A stretch of 64,000 nt of DNA, from assembly GCA_002480565.1 (NCBI GenBank), contig DLCK01000028.1:108773-172772 (forward strand). The letters run 5' to 3'. Origin of the DNA: Phycisphaerales bacterium UBA7800. GTDB taxonomy: Bacteria > Planctomycetota > Phycisphaerae > Phycisphaerales > Phycisphaeraceae. Every line of letters begins with the position of its first letter. The first letter of the stretch is position 1. Below, in pieces: positions 44,613 to 53,800 of the stretch. Under the pieces are notes generated by a model, which was not told the origin of the DNA, did not search any database, and saw only the letters and a program-made list of their open reading frames with translations. Made by a program: the position numbers and the translations under genes.

Positions 44613-44639
44613 CATCCGATGAAAACCGTGCGTCGGATG
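44613..44639 (-). promoter_or_regulatory. Leader hairpin before the giant lyase-like gene
   Basis: CATCCGATG at 44613-44621 pairs with CGTCGGATG at 44631-44639 (one G-U pair) around a 9-base loop. It lies in the 5' leader just before GGGAAGGGAC, the likely ribosome site. It lacks a T-run on the minus strand, so termination of the upstream pseudopilin is unlikely. Confidence 0.3.
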
Positions 44640-44780
44640 ACATCTCTCTTATGTGAATCATCCCCTGTTCGACTCTTTTTTGCAAGTGTGGTTATCAGTC
44701 GTAACGTTCAATCCCGTTGTGCGAAGTGCGTCTGACATGCGGTTGGACTTCAGCGATATGTTTCGGAGGGGATCAGGTTC

Positions 44781-45320
44781 TCATTCTTCGGTGATGGCGG
44801 TAATTTCAGACATGCCGATATCCCCGCAGGTCGGGTCAATGATGACGGTGATTTGATACCCATCACAGGTCAGCGTGACAGTGGCATCGGTGGCCTGATC
44901 CAATTCACCGTAGATGCCAAATCGGATTTGATTGTCACCGCCCATCGAGACACTTGAAATCGCTACACCTGAGAGTTGACGATTGGAACCTGTCCCAAAT
45001 GTAACCCGATAGGGTTTGTTGCCAATGGGGTTGGTGATCGGAGTGGAAAGATCGGAAGTTGCAGCGATAAAGTAGCTGTTGTTATCCAAGTCGAATAACA
45101 CAAAACGCAGGTCGTCAGCATGACTGATCGACTCAATCTGCGCATAACCAATATCTGCTGCAATGAGATTCGCAGCGGCGACGAGTTTGCTCTGCCCAGT
45201 GTCCCCGAGCATCGGCACCATCAATGCCGAGACGATGCCGATGACCACAACCACCGTGATCATTTCAATCAAAGTGAAGCCTCGTCTCGATGTGTTGGAT
45301 TGTTGCATGGCTCGATTCAT
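44781..45320 (-). CDS. GspH-like minor pseudopilin
   Basis: A 179-residue pseudopilin. The N-terminus has RRGFTLIEMITVVVVIGIV (the prepilin peptidase cuts after the Gly of RRG, and Glu is at +5). The C-terminal domain resembles GspH/FimT (CDGYQITVIIDPTCG), with a Cys pair that may form a disulfide. GGGAG precedes the ATG. It is divergent from the other pseudopilin genes by about 270 bases, which probably share the promoter region. It may be the tip component of the fibre. Confidence 0.85.
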   Translation of the reverse strand: MNRAMQQSNTSRRGFTLIEMITVVVVIGIVSALMVPMLGDTGQSKLVAAANLIAADIGYAQIESISHADDLRFVLFDLDNNSYFIAATSDLSTPITNPIGNKPYRVTFGTGSNRQLSGVAISSVSMGGDNQIRFGIYGELDQATDATVTLTCDGYQITVIIDPTCGDIGMSEITAITEE

Positions 45321-45590
45321 ATGGACACTCCCATTGAACTATCGGATTCAGAGCCGCCCGCATGATGGGCCAATCACAAATTAGATGCAGCAGATGTCCC
45401 GATAACCACGGATTGAATCGTTTATACGGGTTGTAACGTTGATGGACCTCAATTCGTCTACAGGCGTGGTCTTCTGATTGGTTTGTCACTGGACTGAATC
45501 GTTGGTTTGGTCGAAGGCATACTTGGGAACGTGGGGCAAAGTGCGCTCTGTCAGTGCGCTTTTGACACGTTTAGGCAGGTAGGGGCCAAC

Positions 45591-46112
45591 ATGAAATGCA
45601 CAAGATCGACAATTCGGCATCAATCCGGCTTCACCATGATCGAGGTGTTGGCGGCAACGGTCATATTGGCGTTTGCTGTCATCGCGGTAGCCGAAGCTGT
45701 CTCCGTGGCCCAATCACAAACCTATGAAGCACTCCACGATGGACGAGCAACATCATTGGCTGAAGCCTTTCTCGAGGAAGTCGTCTCCAAGCCCTATGCG
45801 GACCCTGCAGGAGGTGAAGTGAATCTCGGCCCTGATCTGGATGAACTTAGCCGAAACCTCTTTGACAATATTGATGACTACCACGGTTTTACGCTCGATA
45901 CTTTGAATGCGGATGACCCTGATGTCATCACGGATATTGCAGGTAATGTCTTACCTCAAATGTATCAAATATTTTCAATCAACATCAGCACGCAATACAC
46001 AACTGTCACCCTCTTTGAATCGGTACCTGGGATATCAGTGACCGTCACAGTCACCGACAAGACCGGACGTGCTTGGACGGCTTCCAGATTTGTACCTGAG
46101 TCAGGTGGATAA
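45591..46112 (+). CDS. PilV-like minor pseudopilin
   Basis: A 173-residue pseudopilin with HQSGFTMIEVLAATVILAFA as its prepilin site and helix. The body is short and has no Cys pair, in the style of PilV/GspI. The ATG at 45591 follows AGGGG; the open frame extends 28 codons upstream to 45507 without a ribosome site. It is followed after three bases by the next pseudopilin gene, so the series is one operon. Confidence 0.82.
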   Translation: MKCTRSTIRHQSGFTMIEVLAATVILAFAVIAVAEAVSVAQSQTYEALHDGRATSLAEAFLEEVVSKPYADPAGGEVNLGPDLDELSRNLFDNIDDYHGFTLDTLNADDPDVITDIAGNVLPQMYQIFSINISTQYTTVTLFESVPGISVTVTVTDKTGRAWTASRFVPESGG

Positions 46113-46115
46113 AAC

Positions 46116-46889
46116 ATGCTACATGAGCAACACATCTTAACTTCAAAGCAACCCGCAAGGCGTACGCGCCAGCACGGGTTTACGCTCGTTGAATTGATGA
46201 TGGCAACTGTCGGCGTGAGTTTAATGGCAATCGGTATCACCTCAATGCTTACGGTTGTTGCCTATGGCACCACATCCAGCCGTGACCTGCGAAGCCTGGT
46301 CGTCAAGCAAAAAGCAGTCAGCGCGCGGATCAATGCTGCTGTTCGTGGTTCGAAAATGGTTCTGGAATCCGGGCTGGGTTACACCGTCTTATGGATTCAC
46401 GATGACGATGAAGATGGATTACCTAGTCTTAGTGAAATTCGACTTGTGGAACTCAATCAAACATCACGCCAGATCGTTTCCTACAAAGCAAACCTGGCAG
46501 GTCTTTCCGATGCCATACTTGCAGTTGTCGATACACCAATCCCCCTGGATAGTGATTTTGAAGATTTAACCGAGTCATTCAAAGACCCTCAGTACTTTAC
46601 TGATCTGTTGGGTTCACTGGTAAATGATTTACCAGAGATTGAGGATGTCGGTGGACTTCTAGGACAGATCGAAGATTCACTTGACGATGATTCAGAACTT
46701 GATGCTCAGACTTTACTCAATGCCACACTCTTTGCTCCGGAAGTCTGGGCGACAACGGTAACAGGCTTTACGTTGTCATTGGATAACGTTCTGCCGCAAC
46801 AGGCCAAACTCGTAGGTTACCAGGTGACTTTTGAGGTCGGTACGTTATCCGACACCACCATTGGTACAGCTGCATTGCGAAATGAATAA
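46116..46889 (+). CDS. PilW/GspJ-like minor pseudopilin
   Basis: A 257-residue pseudopilin. QHGFTLVELMMATVGVSLMA carries the prepilin site and helix. The body is acidic (EDLTESFKDPQYF, LGQIEDSLDDDSELD) and otherwise unrelated to known families in detail. The next gene starts 24 bases downstream with AAGGA before its ATG. Order and spacing fit a minor-pilin operon: PilV-like, PilW-like, then two PilX-like genes. Confidence 0.82.
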   Translation: MLHEQHILTSKQPARRTRQHGFTLVELMMATVGVSLMAIGITSMLTVVAYGTTSSRDLRSLVVKQKAVSARINAAVRGSKMVLESGLGYTVLWIHDDDEDGLPSLSEIRLVELNQTSRQIVSYKANLAGLSDAILAVVDTPIPLDSDFEDLTESFKDPQYFTDLLGSLVNDLPEIEDVGGLLGQIEDSLDDDSELDAQTLLNATLFAPEVWATTVTGFTLSLDNVLPQQAKLVGYQVTFEVGTLSDTTIGTAALRNE

Positions 46890-46913
46890 CGCATAGCGTT
46901 TAAGGATGTCAGT

Positions 46914-49900
46914 ATGACACGCGCATTGACACATCAGATAACCAAACGTCCAACACGCCATCGTGGTGTGGCGATGGTTCTTGTGTTGGTTGCACTGGCG
47001 ATGGCAACCGTCATCGGCTTATCGTTTCTCAATACACAATCCACCAGCACTGGTATCGCTCAGAATGTCGGTAAGCAGACACGTGCTCGCGGGATTGCTG
47101 AGTCTGCTTTGGAAATGACCATTGATCATATCCGTACCAATAGCAATTGGCGTAACGATAAAATCAATGGCGCATGGGTCGATTCAGATTCATCCAATAA
47201 CCAACTTGATGGTGGGACGTTCTCCATTCTTGTTGAGGATGGCACGATTAATGCTGCCGGCCAGATCGTCGGTGATGCGGATTTAGCCAACAACAACACA
47301 GACAACGTGGTTGTGACCGCGGTTGGATACTATAAAGGCGTTGCTCATTCCATCCGTGCCCAGATCACCCCAGCATCCAGTGGCCCGCAGTACAACATCC
47401 TCTATGTCTTAGAGGGTGCTTCTGCAACATCCGCTGAAACCGCACGGATAACGGTCCTCCAATCTCTGGGCTACACCGTTAACACGATTGTGGCCAGTGC
47501 ATCGCAAGACAGCTTCAACACGCAAATGGTCTCCAATGACGCGATCTATGTCAGTGCATTGGTGGATGGTATTGCTGGGAAAATCGTAAATAGCGGGATC
47601 GGAATCGTCACCGAGCAAGTGGACACCTACAGCACGCTAGGCTTTTCGACAAGCTATTCGACATACAGTCAAAACAGCATTGATATCACCAACACGTCAC
47701 ATAAAATCACCACGGCACAATCAACTGGCGATGTGATTATCACTTCCAGTACACAGGGATTCAATAAACTCTCTGGTACGATTGCTGCAGGTATCACAAC
47801 ACTGGCAGAGCAACCGAGTACTTCAAGTAAAACTCTTGTTGCACTAGCCAAAGGTTCCGTGATGGCCAATGGTTCAAACACCGCCGGCCGACGTGTTGCC
47901 TTGCCATGGGGAAGCAGTCAGTTTGATATCACCGCGCTTAACACGACAGGTAAAGACCTGCTTAAGTCCGCAGTCAACTGGGCTGCTGCAACACCTTCCG
48001 AAGGTGGCGGCCCATGGACCGGACAGGATATTGGATACACCTCACCTGCAGGTTCAAACACATTTGATGCAGGTGTATTCACAATCAATGCTGCTGGCAA
48101 TGACATCTGGAACAATGATGATGAATTCCGTTACATATACATGCCAGTGACGGGTAATGGTGAACTCGTCGCTCGTGTGACGAGTATTGAAAATACCAAC
48201 GGCTGGGCCAAAGCTGGCGTGATGATTCGCGAATCACTTGATGACGATTCACGGCATGTGATGACAGTCGTGACAGCTTCCAATGGCGTAGCCTATCAAC
48301 GTCGAGTCAACACGGGAAGCTCAAGTTACCACACGCACAACAATGGTTCAGCACCTTACTGGGTCAAGATCGTTCGCAATGGTGATGAAATCCGTGGCTA
48401 CCTTTCCACCAGTGGCAATGAAGGCACATGGAACGCAGCAGGTGATGCCATCACATTAAGCGATCTTCCCCAAACAGTTTATTTTGGCCTGTGTTTAACC
48501 AGTCATAATTCAAATTCACTTTGTACCGCAACTATTGATAACGTGACACTCAACGGCTTGACTGTTGAAGAAGAGGACGATGAACAGGCCTCACCGCAGT
48601 TGATAGTTGCCTATGAATTTGATGAAGTCACACCACCTGCTCCAGTAAAACTTCACCATTGGAAACTGGATGAAACAACAGGCAGTGCCAGTAATTCAGC
48701 AATCTTTGGTAAAGGTGCTTCCGCCGGCAGTGAATTTAGAATTCACTCAGCATACGTGGACTCCTACGATTCCGCACAAGGTGAATACAACAGTTCCAAA
48801 GGTGCTTCGGCCCAGGTGACACTTAATAGCACGTCAAGTAACAAACTTTATCTGGATTGGGGATCACGTATTTATGGTGATGCTTTAGTTGGGAATGGGG
48901 GCAGTGTCGACAATGTGATCTATACACCCGAATGGAGTACAGAACCCCACATCTCTGGCACAAAAACCACGCAAGATGCCAACGTCGAACTGCCAACTGA
49001 CTTGGATATCCCCAGTGGCTTACCATCCAAAGGCGGGAATGCCACATACAACTATTGGCAGCCCCAAACCATCAGCAGCAATCTCAACAAGGCGGACTTT
49101 CGAATCACCAGTGGGGCGACAGTTAATATCTCAGGTGATGTGATCATCGCGTGTGATAAATTTACAGTCGATGGTGGAGCGCATCTTGTGATCCCAAGTG
49201 GATCAAGCCTCAGAGTCTACGCACGCGGTGATGTGAATGTCACAGGCGGAGCATCAGTGAATGCCGCTACGGCATGGAGCTATACGACGACACAAACAGA
49301 CCGTTTCTCACTTTATTGCCTCAATCAACAGGATGTAGTGATTGAAGGTAATTCTGTCGTGGTCGGTTATGTCTACTCAACACACGATCTTGAAATCAAA
49401 GGCAGTGGTAAAGTCTTTGGTGCAGCGGCAGCGGCAAACAAAATTAATATGTCAGGCAGCGGTTATCTGCACGTCGACCAAACATTGGCAGCAGGTGGCG
49501 GCGGTGGCGACGGCACGTCAACAAATGTCGTCAGCGACGAACAAGGTGTCAGCGATGGTATTTACCACGGTGGCCCAACCGGTCCACATGATGGCCCCGT
49601 CGGAACTGCTGTCTACTTTGATGGTTCAAACGACTATGTCGAAATTCCCCATAACGACAACATGCTCCTCAACTCCGGTACAGTGAGTATCTGGGTCAAA
49701 CCCACCAGCAATTGCGGTGAAAAAGCCTTCTTCTCCAAAGACTCCACCAGCTACGACACCGGCGGACACCTGACCATGTGGGTCTGGGACAACAAGATTA
49801 CCGTTCGGCTGCAAAGCACCAACACCAGCTATTGGGTCGAATCCTCAGACATCACAACCAACAACTGGTACCACGTGGTCTTTAGTTGGGGAGACGGTGG

Positions 49901-50840
49901 CATGAAGCTGTTTGTCAACGGACAGCTTGAAGACACTCATGAATATGCAGGCGGTCTGGGAACCAACTCCGGTGGCAATGGTAACTATGAACCCATCGTC
50001 CTTGGAGCAAACAGCTGGGACTCAAATAACTTCTCTGCTACGCCGTTATGTGACTATTTTAAAGGTTACATTGATGACGTACGCATCTATGACATGAGCT
50101 TTGAAGCGATTCAGGCTTCACAGTTGTACAACGGAAATGACCCGAGCAACGGTTCAACCGGTTACCTGGTTCAAGATACATCCAATTTTGGAACACCATT
50201 GAATCTCAATGTCCAGAACACAAACAATGTGAATTGGATCAGTGGCGGTGGACTGGAATTTGTCAACAATACCAGCGCTGTTTCATCCGCTGCAGCAACC
50301 AAGCTCTACGATGCACTGACTGCAACCAACAAGATGACTTTGGAAGTGAAATTCCAAACCAGTAGTGTCGATCAAAGTGGGCCGGCCAATTTGATTTCGT
50401 ACTCCGGTGACAGTTATGCACGCAACTTTACATTCGGGCAAAGCGACCTGAAATATCTCATGCGAATGCGAACCAGTCAGACCAGTAACAATGGTTCGGA
50501 CCCCGTTGATTCAACTAACGTTCTTGATGAACAAGTCACGCAACACGTCGTGGTCACCTATGACGGCGAGTCGATCAAGATGTATCGCAACGGCTCGACC
50601 ACGCCAGAAATAACCAGCAATCGTGAAGGTACCTTTAATTGGAACAATGCCTATCGTCTGATACTTGGCAACGAAGAAGGCGATACCAATCCATGGCTTG
50701 GCAAGCTGTTCCGCTTCACGATTTATGACCAGGCATTAAACACGTTGCAGGTTAAAGACCTGTTTGATGGTAACCCGCCGGGCGATTATGACGAACAGGA
50801 AAACCTGACGTTCCATGTTCGTTGGTACGAAAACCCGTAA
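46914..50840 (+). CDS. Giant PilX/GspK-like pseudopilin with nested LamG, copy 1
   Basis: A 1308-residue protein. The N-terminus (RGVAMVLVLVALAMATVIG at about residues 18-36) is a PilX/GspK prepilin helix without the usual Glu5. Modules follow: a GATase-like Rossmann domain at 160-360 (YNILYVLEGASATSAE); a DUF1349-style concanavalin domain at 363-549 (GWAKAGVMIRESL); a LamG whose first strand is HHWKLDETTG near 581 but which is split by a beta-helix (SGATVNISGDVIIA) until it resumes at about 879 (GVSDGIYHGG, VYFDGSNDYVEI); and a C-terminal concanavalin domain from 1096. Usual PilX proteins are about 200 residues. It probably displays adhesive or glycan-binding domains on a fibre tip. The next gene is a paralogue. 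Confidence 0.78.
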   Translation: MTRALTHQITKRPTRHRGVAMVLVLVALAMATVIGLSFLNTQSTSTGIAQNVGKQTRARGIAESALEMTIDHIRTNSNWRNDKINGAWVDSDSSNNQLDGGTFSILVEDGTINAAGQIVGDADLANNNTDNVVVTAVGYYKGVAHSIRAQITPASSGPQYNILYVLEGASATSAETARITVLQSLGYTVNTIVASASQDSFNTQMVSNDAIYVSALVDGIAGKIVNSGIGIVTEQVDTYSTLGFSTSYSTYSQNSIDITNTSHKITTAQSTGDVIITSSTQGFNKLSGTIAAGITTLAEQPSTSSKTLVALAKGSVMANGSNTAGRRVALPWGSSQFDITALNTTGKDLLKSAVNWAAATPSEGGGPWTGQDIGYTSPAGSNTFDAGVFTINAAGNDIWNNDDEFRYIYMPVTGNGELVARVTSIENTNGWAKAGVMIRESLDDDSRHVMTVVTASNGVAYQRRVNTGSSSYHTHNNGSAPYWVKIVRNGDEIRGYLSTSGNEGTWNAAGDAITLSDLPQTVYFGLCLTSHNSNSLCTATIDNVTLNGLTVEEEDDEQASPQLIVAYEFDEVTPPAPVKLHHWKLDETTGSASNSAIFGKGASAGSEFRIHSAYVDSYDSAQGEYNSSKGASAQVTLNSTSSNKLYLDWGSRIYGDALVGNGGSVDNVIYTPEWSTEPHISGTKTTQDANVELPTDLDIPSGLPSKGGNATYNYWQPQTISSNLNKADFRITSGATVNISGDVIIACDKFTVDGGAHLVIPSGSSLRVYARGDVNVTGGASVNAATAWSYTTTQTDRFSLYCLNQQDVVIEGNSVVVGYVYSTHDLEIKGSGKVFGAAAAANKINMSGSGYLHVDQTLAAGGGGGDGTSTNVVSDEQGVSDGIYHGGPTGPHDGPVGTAVYFDGSNDYVEIPHNDNMLLNSGTVSIWVKPTSNCGEKAFFSKDSTSYDTGGHLTMWVWDNKITVRLQSTNTSYWVESSDITTNNWYHVVFSWGDGGMKLFVNGQLEDTHEYAGGLGTNSGGNGNYEPIVLGANSWDSNNFSATPLCDYFKGYIDDVRIYDMSFEAIQASQLYNGNDPSNGSTGYLVQDTSNFGTPLNLNVQNTNNVNWISGGGLEFVNNTSAVSSAAATKLYDALTATNKMTLEVKFQTSSVDQSGPANLISYSGDSYARNFTFGQSDLKYLMRMRTSQTSNNGSDPVDSTNVLDEQVTQHVVVTYDGESIKMYRNGSTTPEITSNREGTFNWNNAYRLILGNEEGDTNPWLGKLFRFTIYDQALNTLQVKDLFDGNPPGDYDEQENLTFHVRWYENP
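46965..47345 (+). repeat. Duplicated pilin N-terminal segment, copy 1
   Basis: The first 130 codons of the first giant pseudopilin are near-identical in protein sequence to those of the second (about 50918-51315). The helix and the STSTGIA, RARGIAES and TFSI phrases are shared. The similarity falls off in the variable segment after codon 60 and returns at GYYKGV. Confidence 0.7.
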
Positions 50841-50872
50841 TCAAAGAAGTTCAGATATTAACAGGAGATTTC

Positions 50873-53800
50873 ATGCTTAAACTTACTCCAATCAGTAAGA
50901 CAGCAGGGAAAAGACAACGCGGTGTGGCAATGGTACTTGTGCTTGTTGCTTTGGCAATGGCAACGGTCATCGGCCTGTCATTTCTGAACACGCAATCCAC
51001 CAGTACCGGCATTGCGCGCAATGTTAATAGTCAGACTCGCGCACGGGGTATTGCAGAGTCGGCTATGGAAATGACCATTGATCATCTGCGTACCAGTAGC
51101 ACATGGCGAAACGACAAAGAAGAAGGCGCATGGGTCGGTCCTGAATCTGACAACAACACAATTGACGGTGGTACATTCTCAATCATCGTTCAAGACGGAC
51201 GCCTTGATGCAAGTGGCAATCTCGTCGACGGTGACGGTGATCTGTCTGATGAAGTGTCTGATCACGTCGTCCTCACAGCTATCGGCTATTACAAAGGTGT
51301 CTCACATACCATTCGTGCAGAAGTCACGCCCGAAGCCGGTGACGTGACCCCAGCCAAAGTGGTATTGGTGGTTGGCAATTCACTTTTACTCAATACACAG
51401 GAAGCAGCCAGACGTGCCCAACTCATTGAATGGGGATATGAGGTAACCGTCGTCTCCGCTTCAGCAAGTCAAAGTCAGTTTGATGAACTTGCTGAAGAAA
51501 ATGATGTCTTCCTTATCAGTGAAACCATTTCGTCAGGACAGCTTGGTAGCAAACTTCGTGATGTCGGAGCTGGCGTGATTAATGAGGAACGCGCACTCTA
51601 CGATGATTTTAGACTCACCAGTGGCCAGGCATCTGAGTACAACGATACCCGTTTTGAACTGACCGATGTGTCGCATTACATTACCTCGACACTCACCGGA
51701 GACCTGATTACCGTCTTTGGCAGTTCCCAACGCATGCAATATGTCAGTTCGTCATCACTTCCCAGTGGCGCAACGGTTTTGGCAACGAATCCCAATAATG
51801 ACGAACCTGCATTAATCGTCGTTGAAGCAGGTGCTGCACTCCAAAGCGGCACGGCAGCAGGGCGTCGAGTCTTTCTACCTTGGGCAACCAGTGGCTTGAA
51901 TTTTGAAGCGCTTAATGCAAATGGCTTGGAAGTCCTTAAGCGAAGTATTGAATGGGCCACACAGCAATCCTCCACTCCATCACCAATTCTCCATTATGAT
52001 TTCTCCGAACAAGCCGGTGAAGTCATTCGTGATAAGTATGGCAATGTGGATATGCATCTGGATCGCGGGGATGACGATGATGCCATCACATGGGTCACTG
52101 ATCCCAACGGCATGGGCATTCAGTTCAGCCAGGATCCCGACGAAGGAACCGCGGTTTGCATCACCTCCTCGCCGACTGACAGTGAAGACCTTGCTGCATC
52201 CATTGCTCAAACGGGAGCTGTGACGGTTCAGGTATTTTTCAAGCAGCTTAACGGATCGGAAAACGGCGGGTACGTCATAAGCATGGCCAATATGGCTGTG
52301 GAAGATGATACTCAGCCAGTTGATGATGACGACGATGATGATGGATACAGTGGCAGACGCCGAAGAGGACATCATGGGCGAAGCCGGGGTGGACATCATG
52401 GCGGTTACTACGGTGGCCATCACAGTCTTGACAGTTCAGCCACCTACACTGAATCCGTCGACATTAATCAAGATTCGGAAACTGTGATTTATTACAGCTA
52501 TGGTGGCAGTAGCTCAAGCAGTGGACGTTGCGGTTGGTCCCGTCGCTCTTCATCAAGAAGTGACAGCTATCGCGTCTGCTACAGCCGTGACCGTGGTTAC
52601 TATTATCGTCGTTGCGGTAATGGCGACGATGATGATGACGAAGACGATGATGTGCCTGAGGATGCACCGGATCTCTTTGATAATTTCTGTATTGATGGTG
52701 CGCCATCAAGTGGGCAATTTGATCATTTACTTTACTTGCGACACAGTGATGACGATGTGCAAATCGAAGCAAGCAGTGCTTGGGAAGAAGATACTCCTAT
52801 CGTCTATGCCTTTACGTTTGATTCTGCGGATGGCATGGTACGCGTCTATGTCAACGGCACTCAGGTAGAGTCCGCTGAAGTCCAAGAATCCAATCTCAAT
52901 AACTGGATTAGCCAGTGGCTTACATTGGGTAACAGTCCATCACTCAGTCGCCCGTTTGTTGGGACCATCTATGATGTCAAAATCTGGCCCAATGCCTTAA
53001 GTGCAGCACAGTTGAAGGACAACGCTGATGACTTGTTGGGGGATGGTGACGATTCAGACACACCCAACATTATCGTCCTTTACGAATTCAGTGAAGTTGA
53101 TCCCGTTGCACCCCAACTCATCAGCCAGTGGAAGCTCAATGAAATGACTGGCCTACAGTCAGGCGGAGCGACGTATGGCAACGGTGCGTCAGCAGATGAT
53201 GAATTCGATCTGCGCGGTTCAGCTCAAATTGACGGCTTCCGATCTTCACAAGGTAACTACGGCGGAAGCAATCGTTACCTTCCCGTGAACGCTTCGACCA
53301 ATTCCAGTAGCAGCAATAAATTTGATATCCGTGATGGTGGAACACGTATTTATGGCAACGCACTGTGTGGCCAATACGGTAATCCGTACAGCGTGATCAA
53401 CGTGTCTGGTTCAGCTCAGGTTACTGAGTCACGTTCTGCACAGACAAGTAATATCCTCCTGCCAAGCACTGTAACAGTACCGACGGCAGGACGGCCAAGT
53501 TACTCGGGCAATTACCAAACCAGCAATAATTACAACGGAACAATCAGTTCCAATATCTTTGCGGGTAACGTCACGGTTAAAAGCAATTCGAAAATCACAA
53601 TCAGCGGTGATGTCACGCTTTGGTGCAGTAATTTTGAAATCAAAGATGGTGGAACACGTGTCTACGTGCCCGAAGGGTCATCTCTGACAGTATATGCCAG
53701 TGGTACTGTGACGATTCGAGGCAGTGCTCAACTCAACTATCAAAGCAATCAGACAACAGGCGCCAGTCGAGTTAATATCTTTACAACCAATGGTGGTAAT

